Of a stretch of 57,349 nt of DNA, positions 32,600 to 42,101 are shown piece after piece. This DNA is from Salinisphaera orenii subsp. halophila YIM 95161. GTDB lineage: Bacteria > Pseudomonadota > Gammaproteobacteria > Nevskiales > Salinisphaeraceae. The stretch spans positions 1 through 57,349 of the forward strand of contig NZ_AYKF01000067.1 in assembly GCF_003732545.1 (NCBI RefSeq), written 5' to 3'. The notes below the pieces were generated by a model, which did not search any database, was not told the DNA's origin, and saw only the letters and a program-made list of their open reading frames with translations. Position numbers and translations under genes: made by a program. Position 1 is the first letter of the stretch. The number at the start of each line of letters is the position of its first letter.

Positions 32600-33167
32600 G
32601 CCTGAGTAGCACGTAGACTGCGCCGGTACCGCCATCGTTCGGCCGGGCGGAGCAGAACGCCAGCACTTCGTTTCGCTGACGCAGCCAGCCGGCGACCTTG
32701 GTCTTGAGCACGGGCCCGCGATGGCCGGACCGCAGGCCCTTGCCGTGAACGATGCGCACGCAGCGGTGGTCGCGGTCGAGGGCATCACGCAGGAATACCG
32801 CCAGACAGTGCCGCGCGACGTCCACCACCATGCCGTGCAGATCGAGCTCGGCCTGGCAGCGATAATGGCCGCGCCGCAGCCGCCGCATGACCGACAGCTG
32901 CACGCCCTCGCTGCGATAGACCAGGTCGTCGCCGGTCTCGACATCGGGTGGCGGCTCGTCGAGCAGCTCGCCGATGACCGCGCGTTCGTCGGCCTCGCGA
33001 ATGGCCGGCCGCGCCGAGGGCAGAGTGCGCTCGCGCTTGCGCCGCGGCGCCCGGTTGACGTCGGCCACGGGGCCGACGGCATCGCGGAACAGCGAGCGAT
33101 CGGCCTCGGTCACCGAGGCGTCGTCCTCGGCGGCCGGCTCGTGGGCGGGGTCGGTGCGGTCGGTCAC
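32592..33167 (-). CDS. Smr-domain protein, SmrA-like
   Basis: A small MutS-related (Smr) domain protein of 191 residues. The N-terminal part (about 25-95) has SLFRDAVGPVADVNRA and LVYRSEGVQLSVMRRLRRG, which resemble E. coli SmrA. The C-terminal Smr domain (about 100-190) carries AELDLHGMVV and the RIVHGKGLRSG loop. Smr domains are endonuclease-like, and some members cleave mRNA at collided ribosomes. Unlike E. coli SmrA, the DLHG motif is intact. It is cotranscribed with the downstream DJ-1/PfpI gene through an 8-base overlap and is divergent from surE, with a 99-base shared promoter region. Confidence 0.87.
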   Translation of the reverse strand: MTDRTDPAHEPAAEDDASVTEADRSLFRDAVGPVADVNRAPRRKRERTLPSARPAIREADERAVIGELLDEPPPDVETGDDLVYRSEGVQLSVMRRLRRGHYRCQAELDLHGMVVDVARHCLAVFLRDALDRDHRCVRIVHGKGLRSGHRGPVLKTKVAGWLRQRNEVLAFCSARPNDGGTGAVYVLLRRG

Positions 33168-33266
33168 GAGCGCATGCCTCCGAACAAGACGCGGACTCGA
33201 TGCGCTATGCTAGCGGGCCTGCGGCCGCGTTGCACGCACGATTTCTGCCACTCGATAGCCCGTTAA

Positions 33267-34016
33267 ATGCGTTTATTGCTGAGTAACGACGACGGCGCGT
33301 ACGCCGCCGGCCTGACGTCGCTGCGCGCGGCCATGGCCGAAATCTCCGACGACATCGTCACCGTCGCGCCGGATCGCAACCGCAGCGGCGCAAGCAACTC
33401 CCTGACCCTCGAGCGCCCGCTGCGCGTCCGGCGCCTCGAGGCGGGACTGTACTGCGTCGACGGCACGCCGACCGATTGCGTGCATCTGGCCACCACCGGC
33501 CTGTTCGAGCGCGACGCCGATATGGTCATATCCGGCATCAACGCCGGCGCGAATCTCGGCGACGACGTCCTGTATTCCGGCACCGTCGCCGCCGCCACGG
33601 AAGGTCGGACGCTGGGCCTGCCGGCCGTGGCCGTCTCGCTGATCGGCGAGAATCCGACGCACTATGACACGGCGGCCCGCGTCGCGGTCGACATGGTGCG
33701 TCTGATGATCCGGCATCCGCTGCCGGCCGACACCATCCTCAACGTCAACGTGCCGGATCTGGCCTACGAAGCACTGGACGGTTTCGCGGCGACGCGGCTG
33801 GGCAACCGACACCGGGCGGAACGTCTGATCGAGGACAGCGATCCGCGCGGCCGCCCGATCTACTGGATCGGGCGCGCCGGCGGCGAGGCCGACGCCGGGC
33901 CGGGCACGGATTTCCACGCCGTCGGCCAGGGCCGCGTATCGATCACCCCGATTCAGATCGATCTGACGCGCCACGGTGCCATCGACTCACTCGACGAGTG
34001 GGTACAGTGGCTGTGA
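33267..34016 (+). CDS. surE: 5'/3'-nucleotidase SurE
   Basis: A metal-dependent phosphatase acting on nucleoside monophosphates and short polyphosphates, linked to stationary-phase survival. It has 249 residues. The N-terminus [16 protein letters not shown] carries the acidic metal ligands Asp8 and Asp9. [43 protein letters not shown] and the C-terminal dimerisation segment follow. Its stop overlaps the pcm start (GTGA). It begins the surE-pcm-yqaA-nlpD unit. Confidence 0.97.
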   Translation: MRLLLSNDDGAYAAGLTSLRAAMAEISDDIVTVAPDRNRSGASNSLTLERPLRVRRLEAGLYCVDGTPTDCVHLATTGLFERDADMVISGINAGANLGDDVLYSGTVAAATEGRTLGLPAVAVSLIGENPTHYDTAARVAVDMVRLMIRHPLPADTILNVNVPDLAYEALDGFAATRLGNRHRAERLIEDSDPRGRPIYWIGRAGGEADAGPGTDFHAVGQGRVSITPIQIDLTRHGAIDSLDEWVQWL

Positions 34017-34699
34017 GCGCGGATCCGCGCCATCCGCACGTGCGCGGCATGGGCATGGCCTCGGCGCGCAGTCGCGCACGGCTGGTCGAGCGGCTGCGCG
34101 CCCTCGGCATCGACGACGAGCGCGTGCTGGATGCGATCAACCGGGTGCCGCGGCACGAGTTCGTCGACGAGGCGATGACCAGCCGCGCCTATGACGATAC
34201 CGCGCTGCCGATCGGCTACGGCCAGACCATTTCGCAGCCCTACATCGTGGGCGAGATGACCCGGCTGCTCATCGGCGAGGGCGTGCCCGAGCAGGTGCTG
34301 GAGATCGGCACCGGCAGCGGCTATCAGGCCGCCGTGCTCGCCGAGATCGTGCCCACGGTCTACAGCGTCGAGCGCGTGGAACCCCTCTACGAGCAGGCGC
34401 GGCGCCGGTTCGCCCGTCTGGGCTATCGCAACATCCGCGTGCGCCTGGCGCGCGAGGACGTCCTCGGCCTGCCGGACTACGGCCCCTTCGAGGCGATCCT
34501 GGTCACCGCCGGGGCGGAATCGCTGCCGACCGGCCTGCTCGAACAGCTCGCTGAGGGCGGGCGCATGATCGTGCCGGTCGGCGCGAGCGGCGATCAGCGC
34601 TTGATCGTGGTCCGGCGCGAAAACGACACGTTCGTGCGCGAGACGCTGGATGCGGTCAGTTTCGTGCCCTTGATCCATGAATCCCAGGACCTGCGCTGA
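34013..34699 (+). CDS. pcm: Protein-L-isoaspartate O-methyltransferase
   Basis: Repairs isoaspartyl residues in aged proteins using SAM. It has 228 residues from GTG 34013, chosen because it overlaps the surE stop as GTGA. ATG 34049 is a shorter alternative. Motifs: [22 protein letters not shown], the SAM-binding [16 protein letters not shown], and [13 protein letters not shown]. The surE-pcm pair is a classic stationary-phase survival unit. Its stop overlaps the next gene's ATG. Confidence 0.96.
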   Translation: MSADPRHPHVRGMGMASARSRARLVERLRALGIDDERVLDAINRVPRHEFVDEAMTSRAYDDTALPIGYGQTISQPYIVGEMTRLLIGEGVPEQVLEIGTGSGYQAAVLAEIVPTVYSVERVEPLYEQARRRFARLGYRNIRVRLAREDVLGLPDYGPFEAILVTAGAESLPTGLLEQLAEGGRMIVPVGASGDQRLIVVRRENDTFVRETLDAVSFVPLIHESQDLR

Positions 34700-35274
34700 T
34701 GTTCCGCCGCCTCTACGACCTGGTCGTGCGCGGCGCGGGCCACCCTCGGGCGCCGACCTGGCTGGGTGTGCTGTCGTTCGCGGAGTCGTCTTTCTTCCCG
34801 ATTCCGCCCGACGTGATGCTCGCCCCCATGGTGCTGGCCGATCGCCGTCGGGCCTGGTGGTTCGCGCTGATCGCCACCGTGGGCTCGGTTCTGGGCGGCA
34901 TGCTCGGCTATCTGATCGGCGCGCTGTTTCTGGAGACGCTGCTGCCCTGGCTTCGGGAACTCGGCTATTACGAGGGCTATGCGACCGCGCGCGACTGGTT
35001 CGGCGACTACGGCTTCTGGGCCGTGCTTCTTGCGGGTTTCTCGCCGATCCCCTACAAGGTCTTCACCATTGCGGCCGGCGCGGTCGCGATGCCGTTCGTC
35101 CCGTTCGTGCTGGGATCGCTGATCGGGCGCGGGGCCCGCTTTTTCATCGTCGCCGGACTGGTACGCTGGTTCGGCCCGGTTTTCGAGCAGCGTCTGCTCA
35201 AATACATTGACTGGATCGGATGGGCCATCGTCGCCGCCGTCTTTATTGCCGTCGCCGTCTATCAGCTGCGCTGA
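34699..35274 (+). CDS. YqaA/DedA-type membrane protein
   Basis: A 191-residue inner-membrane protein of the SNARE-associated/VTT (DedA-related) family, closest in pattern to YqaA. It has about four to five hydrophobic segments and the family motif FAESSFFPIPPDVMLAP, the glycine-rich GSVLGGMLGYLIG, and LAGFSPIPYKVFTIAAGA. DedA-type proteins are implicated in lipid flipping and membrane homeostasis. No substrate can be claimed. It starts within the pcm stop codon and overlaps nlpD by 55 bases. Confidence 0.9.
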   Translation: MFRRLYDLVVRGAGHPRAPTWLGVLSFAESSFFPIPPDVMLAPMVLADRRRAWWFALIATVGSVLGGMLGYLIGALFLETLLPWLRELGYYEGYATARDWFGDYGFWAVLLAGFSPIPYKVFTIAAGAVAMPFVPFVLGSLIGRGARFFIVAGLVRWFGPVFEQRLLKYIDWIGWAIVAAVFIAVAVYQLR

Positions 35275-36206
35275 TTGCGGCGCTCGCCGTTCTCGTGCTC
35301 GCGGGCTGTTCGCTGCGCGAGGCCACGCGGCCTGAGATCTATACGGTCGAGCGCGGCGATACGCTGTACTCGATCGCCTCGGAGCACGCGCTGTCGTGGC
35401 GCGATCTCGCGCGCTGGAATCGGATCCGGCCGCCGTACCGCATCGAGGTCGGGCAGCGGCTTTCGCTCGATCCCTACCCGCCGATCGACTACTCGCGCAT
35501 GTCGGAGGACGGCAGCGCTTCGAAACCGGCAACGACCCGGGAGCGGCGGCGCCCCCGGGCGGTGCGTGCGCCCCAGGATTCGCGCGCCGAGCAGGAACGC
35601 GCGATCCAGGCCTCGACGCCGCAGCTCGACCGTACGATCGAGCGCGATGGCCGCTCCGCCGGCGCGACGCGGCGCGACGCTGGCGACTCGCAGGGCGAGG
35701 ACGGCGAGGACGAGGCGCCGGAGGCGAGCCCGCCGCAGCCGATCGAGCGCCCGGCGCCGACCATCGCCGACGAATCCGAGATCAACCAAGCGAGCCGCGA
35801 GCGCCCGGTCGAGCCGACCCGGACGGGCGGTCCCAGCGAAGACGGCTGGCAGTGGCCGGCCAGCGGTTCAATCCTGCGCGAGTACGGCGCTGACCGTACC
35901 CGGCAGGGCATCGATATCGGCGGCCGCGAGGGCTCGCCGGTCTATGCCGCCTCTAGCGGTCGCGTGGTCTACAACGGCACCGGACTGAAGGGCTACGGCC
36001 AGCTGATCATCATCCAGCACGACGAGGCGTATCTGTCGGCCTACGGTTTCAACCGCCGCACGCGCGTCGAACAGGGCCAGGATGTGGCCGCCGGCGCGCA
36101 TATCGCGGACATGGGCCGCGGTCCGCAGAACAAGCCGATGCTGCATTTCGAGATCCGCAAGAACGGTGAGCCGATCGACCCGGAGAGCGTCCTGCCGGCG
36201 GACTGA
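35220..36206 (+). CDS. nlpD: Lipoprotein NlpD (LysM and degenerate M23 domains)
   Basis: An activator of the cell-splitting amidase AmiC, anchored as a lipoprotein. It has 328 residues. An Arg-rich n-region and lipobox LAGC (Cys30) start the protein. A LysM domain (about 38-82, IYTVERGDTLYSIAS) is followed by a long charged Pro/Glu/Arg linker (about 85-205) and a C-terminal LytM/M23 domain. That domain lacks zinc ligands (QGIDIGG and SAYGFNR instead of His-containing motifs), as in NlpD and EnvC activators. ATG 35220 gives a 55-base overlap with the yqaA-like gene, unusually long for this cluster. rpoS, the usual next gene, is absent. Confidence 0.94.
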   Translation: MGHRRRRLYCRRRLSAALIAALAVLVLAGCSLREATRPEIYTVERGDTLYSIASEHALSWRDLARWNRIRPPYRIEVGQRLSLDPYPPIDYSRMSEDGSASKPATTRERRRPRAVRAPQDSRAEQERAIQASTPQLDRTIERDGRSAGATRRDAGDSQGEDGEDEAPEASPPQPIERPAPTIADESEINQASRERPVEPTRTGGPSEDGWQWPASGSILREYGADRTRQGIDIGGREGSPVYAASSGRVVYNGTGLKGYGQLIIIQHDEAYLSAYGFNRRTRVEQGQDVAAGAHIADMGRGPQNKPMLHFEIRKNGEPIDPESVLPAD

Positions 36207-36208
36207 TC

Positions 36209-36222
36209 GACGCCGCGGCGTC
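36209..36222 (+). terminator. Palindromic hairpin just after nlpD
   Basis: GACGCCGCGGCGTC is a perfect 14-base palindrome beginning three bases after the nlpD stop and followed by TTGCT. It can form a short G+C-rich stem but has only a weak T tract. It may end nlpD transcription at the point where rpoS would normally be read into. The remaining bases up to alaC show no gene. Confidence 0.35.
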
Positions 36223-36320
36223 TTGCTAGTCGGTCCGTGGGTAATCTGGCACACTGCAGCGTTTCATGGTCCACGGGCCGTCATTCACCCGCCCCAGTGG
36301 CGCTGCAAGCCGACCGAATC

Positions 36321-37529
36321 ATGTCCAAGCCGTCACCCAACTCTGATTTCGCGCGCATCAAACGACTGCCGCCGTACGTGTTCAGCATCGTCGGTGAACT
36401 CAAGCAGGCGGCGCGAGCGCGGGGCGAGGACATCATCGATTTCGGTATGGGCAATCCGGATCAGGATACCCCGCAGCACATCGTCGACAAGCTCGTCGAG
36501 GTGTCCCAGCGCGGCGGGACCCACCGCTACTCGAGCTCGCGCGGCGTGCCGCGTCTGCGCAAGGCGATCTGTGACTGGTACCGGCGCCGATACGCGGTGG
36601 AACTCGACCCCGAGACCGAAGCGATCGTAACGATGGGCTCCAAGGAGGGTCTGGCGCACCTGATGCTCGCCATCCTCGAGCACGGCGACCAGGTATTGGT
36701 GCCGAACCCGGCCTATCCGATCCATCCCTACGGCGCGGTGATCGCCGGGGCGGACGTGCGCCACGTGCGGATGATGCCCGACACCGACTTCTTCGCCGAG
36801 CTCGAGAAGGCGATCAAGGAGTCCTGGCCGCGGCCGAAGATGGTGCTGCTGAACTTCCCGGCCAACCCCACCACGCAATGCGTGGAGCTGGAGTTCTTCG
36901 AGCGCATCGTGGAGATGGCGCGCGAGTACGACCTCTGGATCGTCCAGGATCTGGCCTATGCCGATCTGGTGTTTGACGGCTACCGGGCCCCGTCCATCCT
37001 CGAAGTGCCGGGCGCGCGCGACGTCGCCGTCGAGTGCTTTTCCATGTCCAAGAGCTACAACATGCCGGGGTGGCGGATCGGCTTCATGTGCGGCAACGCG
37101 ACGCTGATCGCCGCGCTCGCGCGGATGAAGTCCTATCTCGACTACGGCATGTTCACGCCGGTGCAGGTCGCGGCGATCGCCGCGCTCAACGGGCCCCAGG
37201 ACTGCGTGGAGGAGATCCGCGAGACCTACCGCGTGCGCCGGGACATCCTCTGCGACGGACTCAACGACATCGGCTGGGCCGTCGACAAGCCCAAGGCGAC
37301 GATGTTTGTCTGGGCGCCCATACCCGAGCCCTATCAGCACATGGGCTCGCTCGAGTTCACCAAGAAGCTGCTGGCCGACGCCCACGTGGCGGTGTCGCCC
37401 GGCGTCGGTTTCGGTGAATACGGCGATACGCACGTGCGTTTCGGCCTCATCGAGAACGACCAGCGCACGCGCCAGGCGCTGCGCAACATCAAGCGCATGC
37501 TCAAGCGCGACGAAGTGATTCCCGCGTAG
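36321..37529 (+). CDS. alaC: AlaC-type alanine (glutamate-pyruvate) aminotransferase
   Basis: A PLP class I aminotransferase that makes alanine from pyruvate and glutamate. It has 402 residues from ATG 36321 ([21 protein letters not shown]). Characteristic stretches are [56 protein letters not shown] and the PLP lysine in [15 protein letters not shown], which match the AlaC subgroup better than AspC or AlaA. It is 33 bases upstream of hom, so it is probably cotranscribed with the threonine genes. Confidence 0.9.
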   Translation: MSKPSPNSDFARIKRLPPYVFSIVGELKQAARARGEDIIDFGMGNPDQDTPQHIVDKLVEVSQRGGTHRYSSSRGVPRLRKAICDWYRRRYAVELDPETEAIVTMGSKEGLAHLMLAILEHGDQVLVPNPAYPIHPYGAVIAGADVRHVRMMPDTDFFAELEKAIKESWPRPKMVLLNFPANPTTQCVELEFFERIVEMAREYDLWIVQDLAYADLVFDGYRAPSILEVPGARDVAVECFSMSKSYNMPGWRIGFMCGNATLIAALARMKSYLDYGMFTPVQVAAIAALNGPQDCVEEIRETYRVRRDILCDGLNDIGWAVDKPKATMFVWAPIPEPYQHMGSLEFTKKLLADAHVAVSPGVGFGEYGDTHVRFGLIENDQRTRQALRNIKRMLKRDEVIPA

Positions 37530-37562
37530 GCGAGGCGCCACGCGAACCAAGGAGAGGCGAGA

Positions 37563-38876
37563 GTGCAACCGGTCAATATCGGTCTGCTGGGGCTGGGCAC
37601 CGTGGGTGCCGGCGTGGTCGACCTGCTGTCGCGCAACCGAAGTGAGATCACGCGGCGCGCCGGGCGCGACATCCGCGTGACGCGCGCGGCGGTGCGCAAT
37701 CCCGACAGTCCCCGCGACTGCGACACCACGGGCATCGACATCGGCACCGACTGCCATGCGATCGTCAACGACCCCGACATCGACGTGGTGCTCGAGCTGA
37801 TCGGCGGCGAGCACGAGGCCCGTGACCTGGTGATGGCCGCCATCGACTCGGGCAAGCACGTCGTCACCGCGAACAAGCACCTGATTGCGCTGCACGGCAA
37901 CGAGATCTTCGCCGCCGCCGACGCGGCCGGCGTAGTGGTCTCGTTCGAGGCCGCGGTGGCCGGCGGCATCCCGATCATCAAGGCGATCCGCGAGAGCCTG
38001 GCGGCCAACCACATCGAATGGGTGGCCGGCATCATCAACGGGACCGGCAACTTCATCCTCAGCCAGATGATGTTCGAGGGCGTGAGCTTCGAGGAGGCGC
38101 TGGCCGACGCCCAGCGGCGCGGCTTCGCCGAGGCCGACCCAACCTTCGACGTGGAAGGGATAGATGCCGCCCACAAGCTGGCGATCATCGGCAGCATCGC
38201 CTTCGGGATCCCGCTGTCCTTCGACCGCATCTACACCCAGGGCATCCGCGGCATCGCCAGCGATGACATCGAATACGCCGCCGAGCTCGGCTACCGGATC
38301 AAGCATCTGGGCATCGCCCGGCGCCAGGAGACCGGCGTCGAACTGCGCGTGCACCCGACGCTGGTTTCCGAGAAGGCCCTGCTGGCCAGCGTCGAGGGCG
38401 AGAAGAACGCGATCATGGTCTACGGCGACGCCGTCGGACCGACGGTCTACTACGGCTCGGGTGCCGGCGCGGGCCCCACGGCTTCGTCCGTGGTCGCCGA
38501 TCTGATCGACACCGTGCGCATGATGAGCGTCGATCCGAAGGGCCGGGTGCCGCACTTGGCCTTCCAGCCGGATCAGATCACCCACGAGCCGATTCTGACC
38601 GAGCCGGACTTCGAGTGCGGTCATTATTTCCGGGTTCAGGTCGCCGATCAGATCGGCGTGATGGCCGAGATCACCCGGGCGCTGGCGGAGCAGCAGATCG
38701 GCATCGAGGCGATCCTGCAGAAGGACCCGCCGACCGCCGAGGACGATGCGCGCGTGATGATCGTTACCAAGCCAGCGCGCGAACGTCGCCTTATGAAGGT
38801 GCTCGACCACATCCGGTCGCTGCCCTACACCCGTGAGGGGCTCGTGCACATGCGCGTGGCCCAGTTCGAGGACTGA
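37563..38876 (+). CDS. hom: Homoserine dehydrogenase
   Basis: Reduces aspartate semialdehyde to homoserine, the branch to threonine and methionine. It has 437 residues from GTG 37563, with AAGGAG about 12 bases upstream. The NAD(P) site GLLGLGTVGAGV is at the N-terminus. Catalytic-domain signatures include VTANKHLIALHG, GIPIIKAIRESLAAN, GIINGTGNFIL, ADPTFDVEGIDAAHKLAI and a C-terminal ACT domain (about 350-437) for threonine feedback. It is a monofunctional enzyme with no aspartokinase fusion. thrC follows after 53 bases. Confidence 0.97.
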   Translation: MQPVNIGLLGLGTVGAGVVDLLSRNRSEITRRAGRDIRVTRAAVRNPDSPRDCDTTGIDIGTDCHAIVNDPDIDVVLELIGGEHEARDLVMAAIDSGKHVVTANKHLIALHGNEIFAAADAAGVVVSFEAAVAGGIPIIKAIRESLAANHIEWVAGIINGTGNFILSQMMFEGVSFEEALADAQRRGFAEADPTFDVEGIDAAHKLAIIGSIAFGIPLSFDRIYTQGIRGIASDDIEYAAELGYRIKHLGIARRQETGVELRVHPTLVSEKALLASVEGEKNAIMVYGDAVGPTVYYGSGAGAGPTASSVVADLIDTVRMMSVDPKGRVPHLAFQPDQITHEPILTEPDFECGHYFRVQVADQIGVMAEITRALAEQQIGIEAILQKDPPTAEDDARVMIVTKPARERRLMKVLDHIRSLPYTREGLVHMRVAQFED

Positions 38877-38929
38877 CTCCGCCGTCGATTCATCCCGGCG
38901 GCGGGGCGAACCCCACCGGTCGATACCGC

Positions 38930-40318
38930 ATGCGCTACATCAGTACCCGTGGCCGCGCCCCGGCGCTGGACTTCGAGGAGGTCGTGCTCACCGGCATGGC
39001 CGCCGACGGCGGTCTCTATGTGCCGGAGCAGATACCCGAATTCTCGCCGGAGGCGCTGGCGGCGATGGCCGGCCAGCCCTACGCCGAAGTCGCCTTCCGG
39101 GTGATGCGGCCGTTCGTTGGCGATGCCATCGACGACGCCACCTTCCGCAGGCTGATCGACGAGACCTACGCGAGCTTCAAGCACGACGCGGTGACGCCGC
39201 TGAAGCAGCTGGACAGCAGTCATTTCCTGCTGGAACTGTTCCACGGCCCGACGCTGGCGTTCAAGGATGTGGCGCTGCAGCTGCTCGGTCGTCTGCTGGA
39301 CCATTTTCTCGCCCGGCGGGGCGAGCGCGGCGTGATCATGGGCGCGACATCAGGCGACACCGGCTCGGCGGCGATCGAGGGTTGTCGCCACTGCGACAAC
39401 CTCGACATCTTCATTCTGCATCCGCACGAGCGGGTGTCGGCGGTGCAACGGCGCCAGATGACCACTGTGCCCGCAGCGAACGTCCACAACATCGCCATCG
39501 AGGGCGATTTCGACGATGCCCAGGCGATGGTCAAGGCCAGCTTCGCCGATCAGGGGTTTCTGCAGGGGCGACGGCTGATCGCGGTGAACTCGATCAACTG
39601 GGCGCGGATCATGGCCCAGATCGTCTATTACGTGTATGCGGCGCTGGCACTCGGCGCGCCGCACCGGGCCGTCTCGTTCACCGTGCCGTCGGCGAACTTC
39701 GGCAATCTGTTCGCCGGCTACATGGCCCGTCGCATGGGGCTGCCGGTCCGGCAGTTCGTGATCGCGACCAATGCCAACGACATTTTGCACCGGACCCTGT
39801 CCGCGAACGACTTCTCGCGTCGGGAACTCAAGGCCACGCTCGCGCCGTCGATGGATATCGTGGTCTCGTCGAACTTCGAGCGGCTGTTGTTCGAGGCCTA
39901 CGATCGCGACGCCGCGGCGGTCGACGCGCTGATGAGCCGTTTCCAGCACGAGCCGGCGGCACTCGCCGAGGCGCCGCTGGCCGAGCTGCGGGCGCTGTTC
40001 GCAAGCCACAGCGTCGACGACGACACCATAATCGCCGTCATCCGCGAAGCGTTCGGGCGAACCGGGGAACTGCTCGACCCGCACACCGCGACCGGTTATC
40101 GCGCCGCCGAGCGGGCGCGTACCGATGCCGTCACGCCCATGATCACGCTGGCCACGGCCCATCCCGCGAAGTTCGAGGACGCCGTCGTCCGCGCCGGCTT
40201 CAAGGGCGCGCCGCTGCCGGATGCGCTGCAGGACCTGCTGTCCCGCCCCGAGCGCTACGATGTGCTGCCGGCGGAGCTGGCCGCGGTGCAGCAGTACGTC
40301 GCCGATCATCGCCGCTGA
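38930..40318 (+). CDS. thrC: Threonine synthase
   Basis: Converts O-phosphohomoserine to threonine with PLP. It has 462 residues from ATG 38930 (MRYISTRGRAPALDFEEVVLTG). The PLP lysine is in GPTLAFKDVALQ (about 109), and the phosphate-binding loops GATSGDTGSAAIEG and TVPSANFGNLFAGY are intact. The hom-thrC gap contains a GGGG-CGAA-CCCC hairpin (38903-38914) just before the start, which could modulate initiation. The last 59 bases may overlap the recJ start. Confidence 0.97.
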   Translation: MRYISTRGRAPALDFEEVVLTGMAADGGLYVPEQIPEFSPEALAAMAGQPYAEVAFRVMRPFVGDAIDDATFRRLIDETYASFKHDAVTPLKQLDSSHFLLELFHGPTLAFKDVALQLLGRLLDHFLARRGERGVIMGATSGDTGSAAIEGCRHCDNLDIFILHPHERVSAVQRRQMTTVPAANVHNIAIEGDFDDAQAMVKASFADQGFLQGRRLIAVNSINWARIMAQIVYYVYAALALGAPHRAVSFTVPSANFGNLFAGYMARRMGLPVRQFVIATNANDILHRTLSANDFSRRELKATLAPSMDIVVSSNFERLLFEAYDRDAAAVDALMSRFQHEPAALAEAPLAELRALFASHSVDDDTIIAVIREAFGRTGELLDPHTATGYRAAERARTDAVTPMITLATAHPAKFEDAVVRAGFKGAPLPDALQDLLSRPERYDVLPAELAAVQQYVADHRR

Positions 40319-42083
40319 GCGTTCGGCGCAGGGCGGGCCCGGGTCGGTCGACGCCCGCGGCGCGCGTTCCGTCGACACGCCGCGCATAGCCGAGCGGGCC
40401 TGCGATGCGGCGGAGACGCTGGCCGGGGTGGAATCCGCGCTTCTGCGGCGCGTCTATGCCGGTCGCGGCGTCCGCCATCGCGACGAACTCGACTACCGCC
40501 TGGCCGCGCTGCCCCATTTCGGCAACCTCGCCGGCGTGGATGCCGCCTGCGAGTTGCTCGGGACGGCGATACGAGAAGGCGGGCCGATTCGCGTGGTGGG
40601 CGATTTCGATGCCGACGGCGCCACGAGCACCGCGCTCGTCTGCGAGGTGCTCGCGCAATGCGGGGCGCACGTCGACTACTTCATTCCCGACCGTGCACGA
40701 CACGGCTATGGCCTGTCGCCGGCGGTGGTGGCGGCCATCGGGCCGCCCGCGAACAGCCACGGCGTACTGCTGACCGTGGACAACGGCATCGCCGGCCACG
40801 CCGGTGTCGACAGCGCGCGGGCCGCGGGCTGGCGGGTGGTCGTCTGCGATCACCATCTGCCCGGCGATACGCTGCCGGCCGCCGACGCCATCGTCGATCC
40901 GAATCAGCCCGGCTGCGGTTTCGAGGGCAAGGCGCTGGCCGGCGTGGGCGTGGCGTTCTATCTCATGGCCGCACTGCGCGCCCGGCGCGCCGCCGAAGGC
41001 GCCGCCGATCTGCCCAGGCTGGCCGATTATCTCGATCTCGTGGCGATCGGCACGGTGGCGGATGTGGTTCCCTTGGACCGGCTCAACCGCACGCTGGTGA
41101 GTCAGGGGCTGGCGCGCATCCGGTGCGGTCGAACGCGGCCCGGCGTGGTGGCGCTGATGGCGGTCGCCGGGCGCGAGGCTGCACGCCTCGACGCCGCGGA
41201 TATCGGCTTCGCCCTCGGCCCGCGGCTCAACGCGGCCGGCCGCCTCGAGGACATGGGCATCGGCGTGGAATGTCTGCGTGCGCGCGATGCCGGGCGGGCG
41301 CAGGCGCTGGCCGCCGAGCTCGCGGCCATCAACCGCCAGCGCCAGGCCCTGCAGGCCGACATGCAGTCCGAAGCCGAAGCGGCCCTCGAGGCCGCGGATC
41401 GCCTCGACACGAGCGCGTGTCACGGCCTCACCGTATACGATCCGGGCTGGCACGAAGGCGTGGTCGGGCTCGTCGCGGCGCGGCTGCGCGAGCGCCGGCA
41501 TCGGCCGGTCGTCGCGTTCGCGCCCGGTGCCGGCGGGCAACTCAAGGGATCGGCCCGCTCCATCCCGGGCCTGCACATCCGCGATGTGCTCGCACGGGTC
41601 GATGCGCAAGCGCCGGGTGTGATCGCCCAGTTCGGCGGCCACGCCCAGGCGGCGGGGCTGGTGCTTGCACCCGAGCGGCTGGAGGCCTTCGCGCAGGCCT
41701 TCGACGCGGCCGTGGCCGAGCGCTTGACGCCGGCGATGGCGACACGGACGTTGTTAACCGACGGCGAACTGACGGATGCCGAACTGTCACTCGCCACCGC
41801 GCAAATCCTGCGGGATGGCGGCCCCTGGGGAAAGGATTTCGAGGAGCCGCTGTTCCACGGCCTGTTCGTGGTGGTCGATCAGCGGATCGTTGGCGAAAAG
41901 CATCTCAAGCTGACCGTGCAGCCGAGCGCCGGCCGCAGGCGACTCGAGGCGATGTGCTTCAACCGCACGGAACGGCTGGAGACCGGGGCGGCCTATCGAC
42001 TGGTCTACAGGCTGGCGGTCAACACCTTTCGCGAGCAGAGCCGCGCCAATCTCATCGTGACCCACCTGCGGCCGGCGGACTGA
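40260..42083 (+). CDS. recJ: Single-stranded-DNA-specific 5'-3' exonuclease RecJ
   Basis: A DHH-family nuclease for recombination and mismatch repair. Motifs: VVGDFDADGATSTA, LLTVDNGIAGHAG, CDHHLPGD, LVAIGTVADVVPL, LGPRLNAAGRLEDM and the DHHA1 motif FGGHAQAAGL. The start is uncertain. The only in-frame start codons near the expected N-terminus are ATG 40260, inside thrC (607 residues), and GTG 40428 (551 residues, beginning just before the conserved LLRRVYAGRGVR). E. coli RecJ has 577. I report the longer one and note that conserved sequence begins near residue 60. Order hom-thrC-recJ matches Pseudomonas. Confidence 0.92.
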   Translation: MCCRRSWPRCSSTSPIIAAERSAQGGPGSVDARGARSVDTPRIAERACDAAETLAGVESALLRRVYAGRGVRHRDELDYRLAALPHFGNLAGVDAACELLGTAIREGGPIRVVGDFDADGATSTALVCEVLAQCGAHVDYFIPDRARHGYGLSPAVVAAIGPPANSHGVLLTVDNGIAGHAGVDSARAAGWRVVVCDHHLPGDTLPAADAIVDPNQPGCGFEGKALAGVGVAFYLMAALRARRAAEGAADLPRLADYLDLVAIGTVADVVPLDRLNRTLVSQGLARIRCGRTRPGVVALMAVAGREAARLDAADIGFALGPRLNAAGRLEDMGIGVECLRARDAGRAQALAAELAAINRQRQALQADMQSEAEAALEAADRLDTSACHGLTVYDPGWHEGVVGLVAARLRERRHRPVVAFAPGAGGQLKGSARSIPGLHIRDVLARVDAQAPGVIAQFGGHAQAAGLVLAPERLEAFAQAFDAAVAERLTPAMATRTLLTDGELTDAELSLATAQILRDGGPWGKDFEEPLFHGLFVVVDQRIVGEKHLKLTVQPSAGRRRLEAMCFNRTERLETGAAYRLVYRLAVNTFREQSRANLIVTHLRPAD

Positions 42084-42099
42084 CGGCGTGTTGCGCCGT
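42083..42099. terminator. Hairpin at the recJ/Rieske convergent junction
   Basis: ACGGCG (42083-42088) and CGCCGT (42094-42099) form a 6-bp stem around TGTTG in the 18 bases between the convergent stops of recJ and the Rieske gene. There is no T-run on either strand. A weak bidirectional terminator is possible. Confidence 0.3.
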
Positions 42100-42101
42100 G
42101 T

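Noticed and set aside
32006-33082. A 358-codon apparent fusion protein at the DJ-1/PfpI locus
   Set aside because: The first ~160 codons are an out-of-frame reading of the smrA-like gene. The real DJ-1/PfpI gene starts at GTG 32599.
36333-38849. An 838-codon antisense frame over alaC and hom
   Set aside because: Shadow of two conserved plus-strand enzymes. Composition typical of reverse-complement G+C-rich coding sequence.
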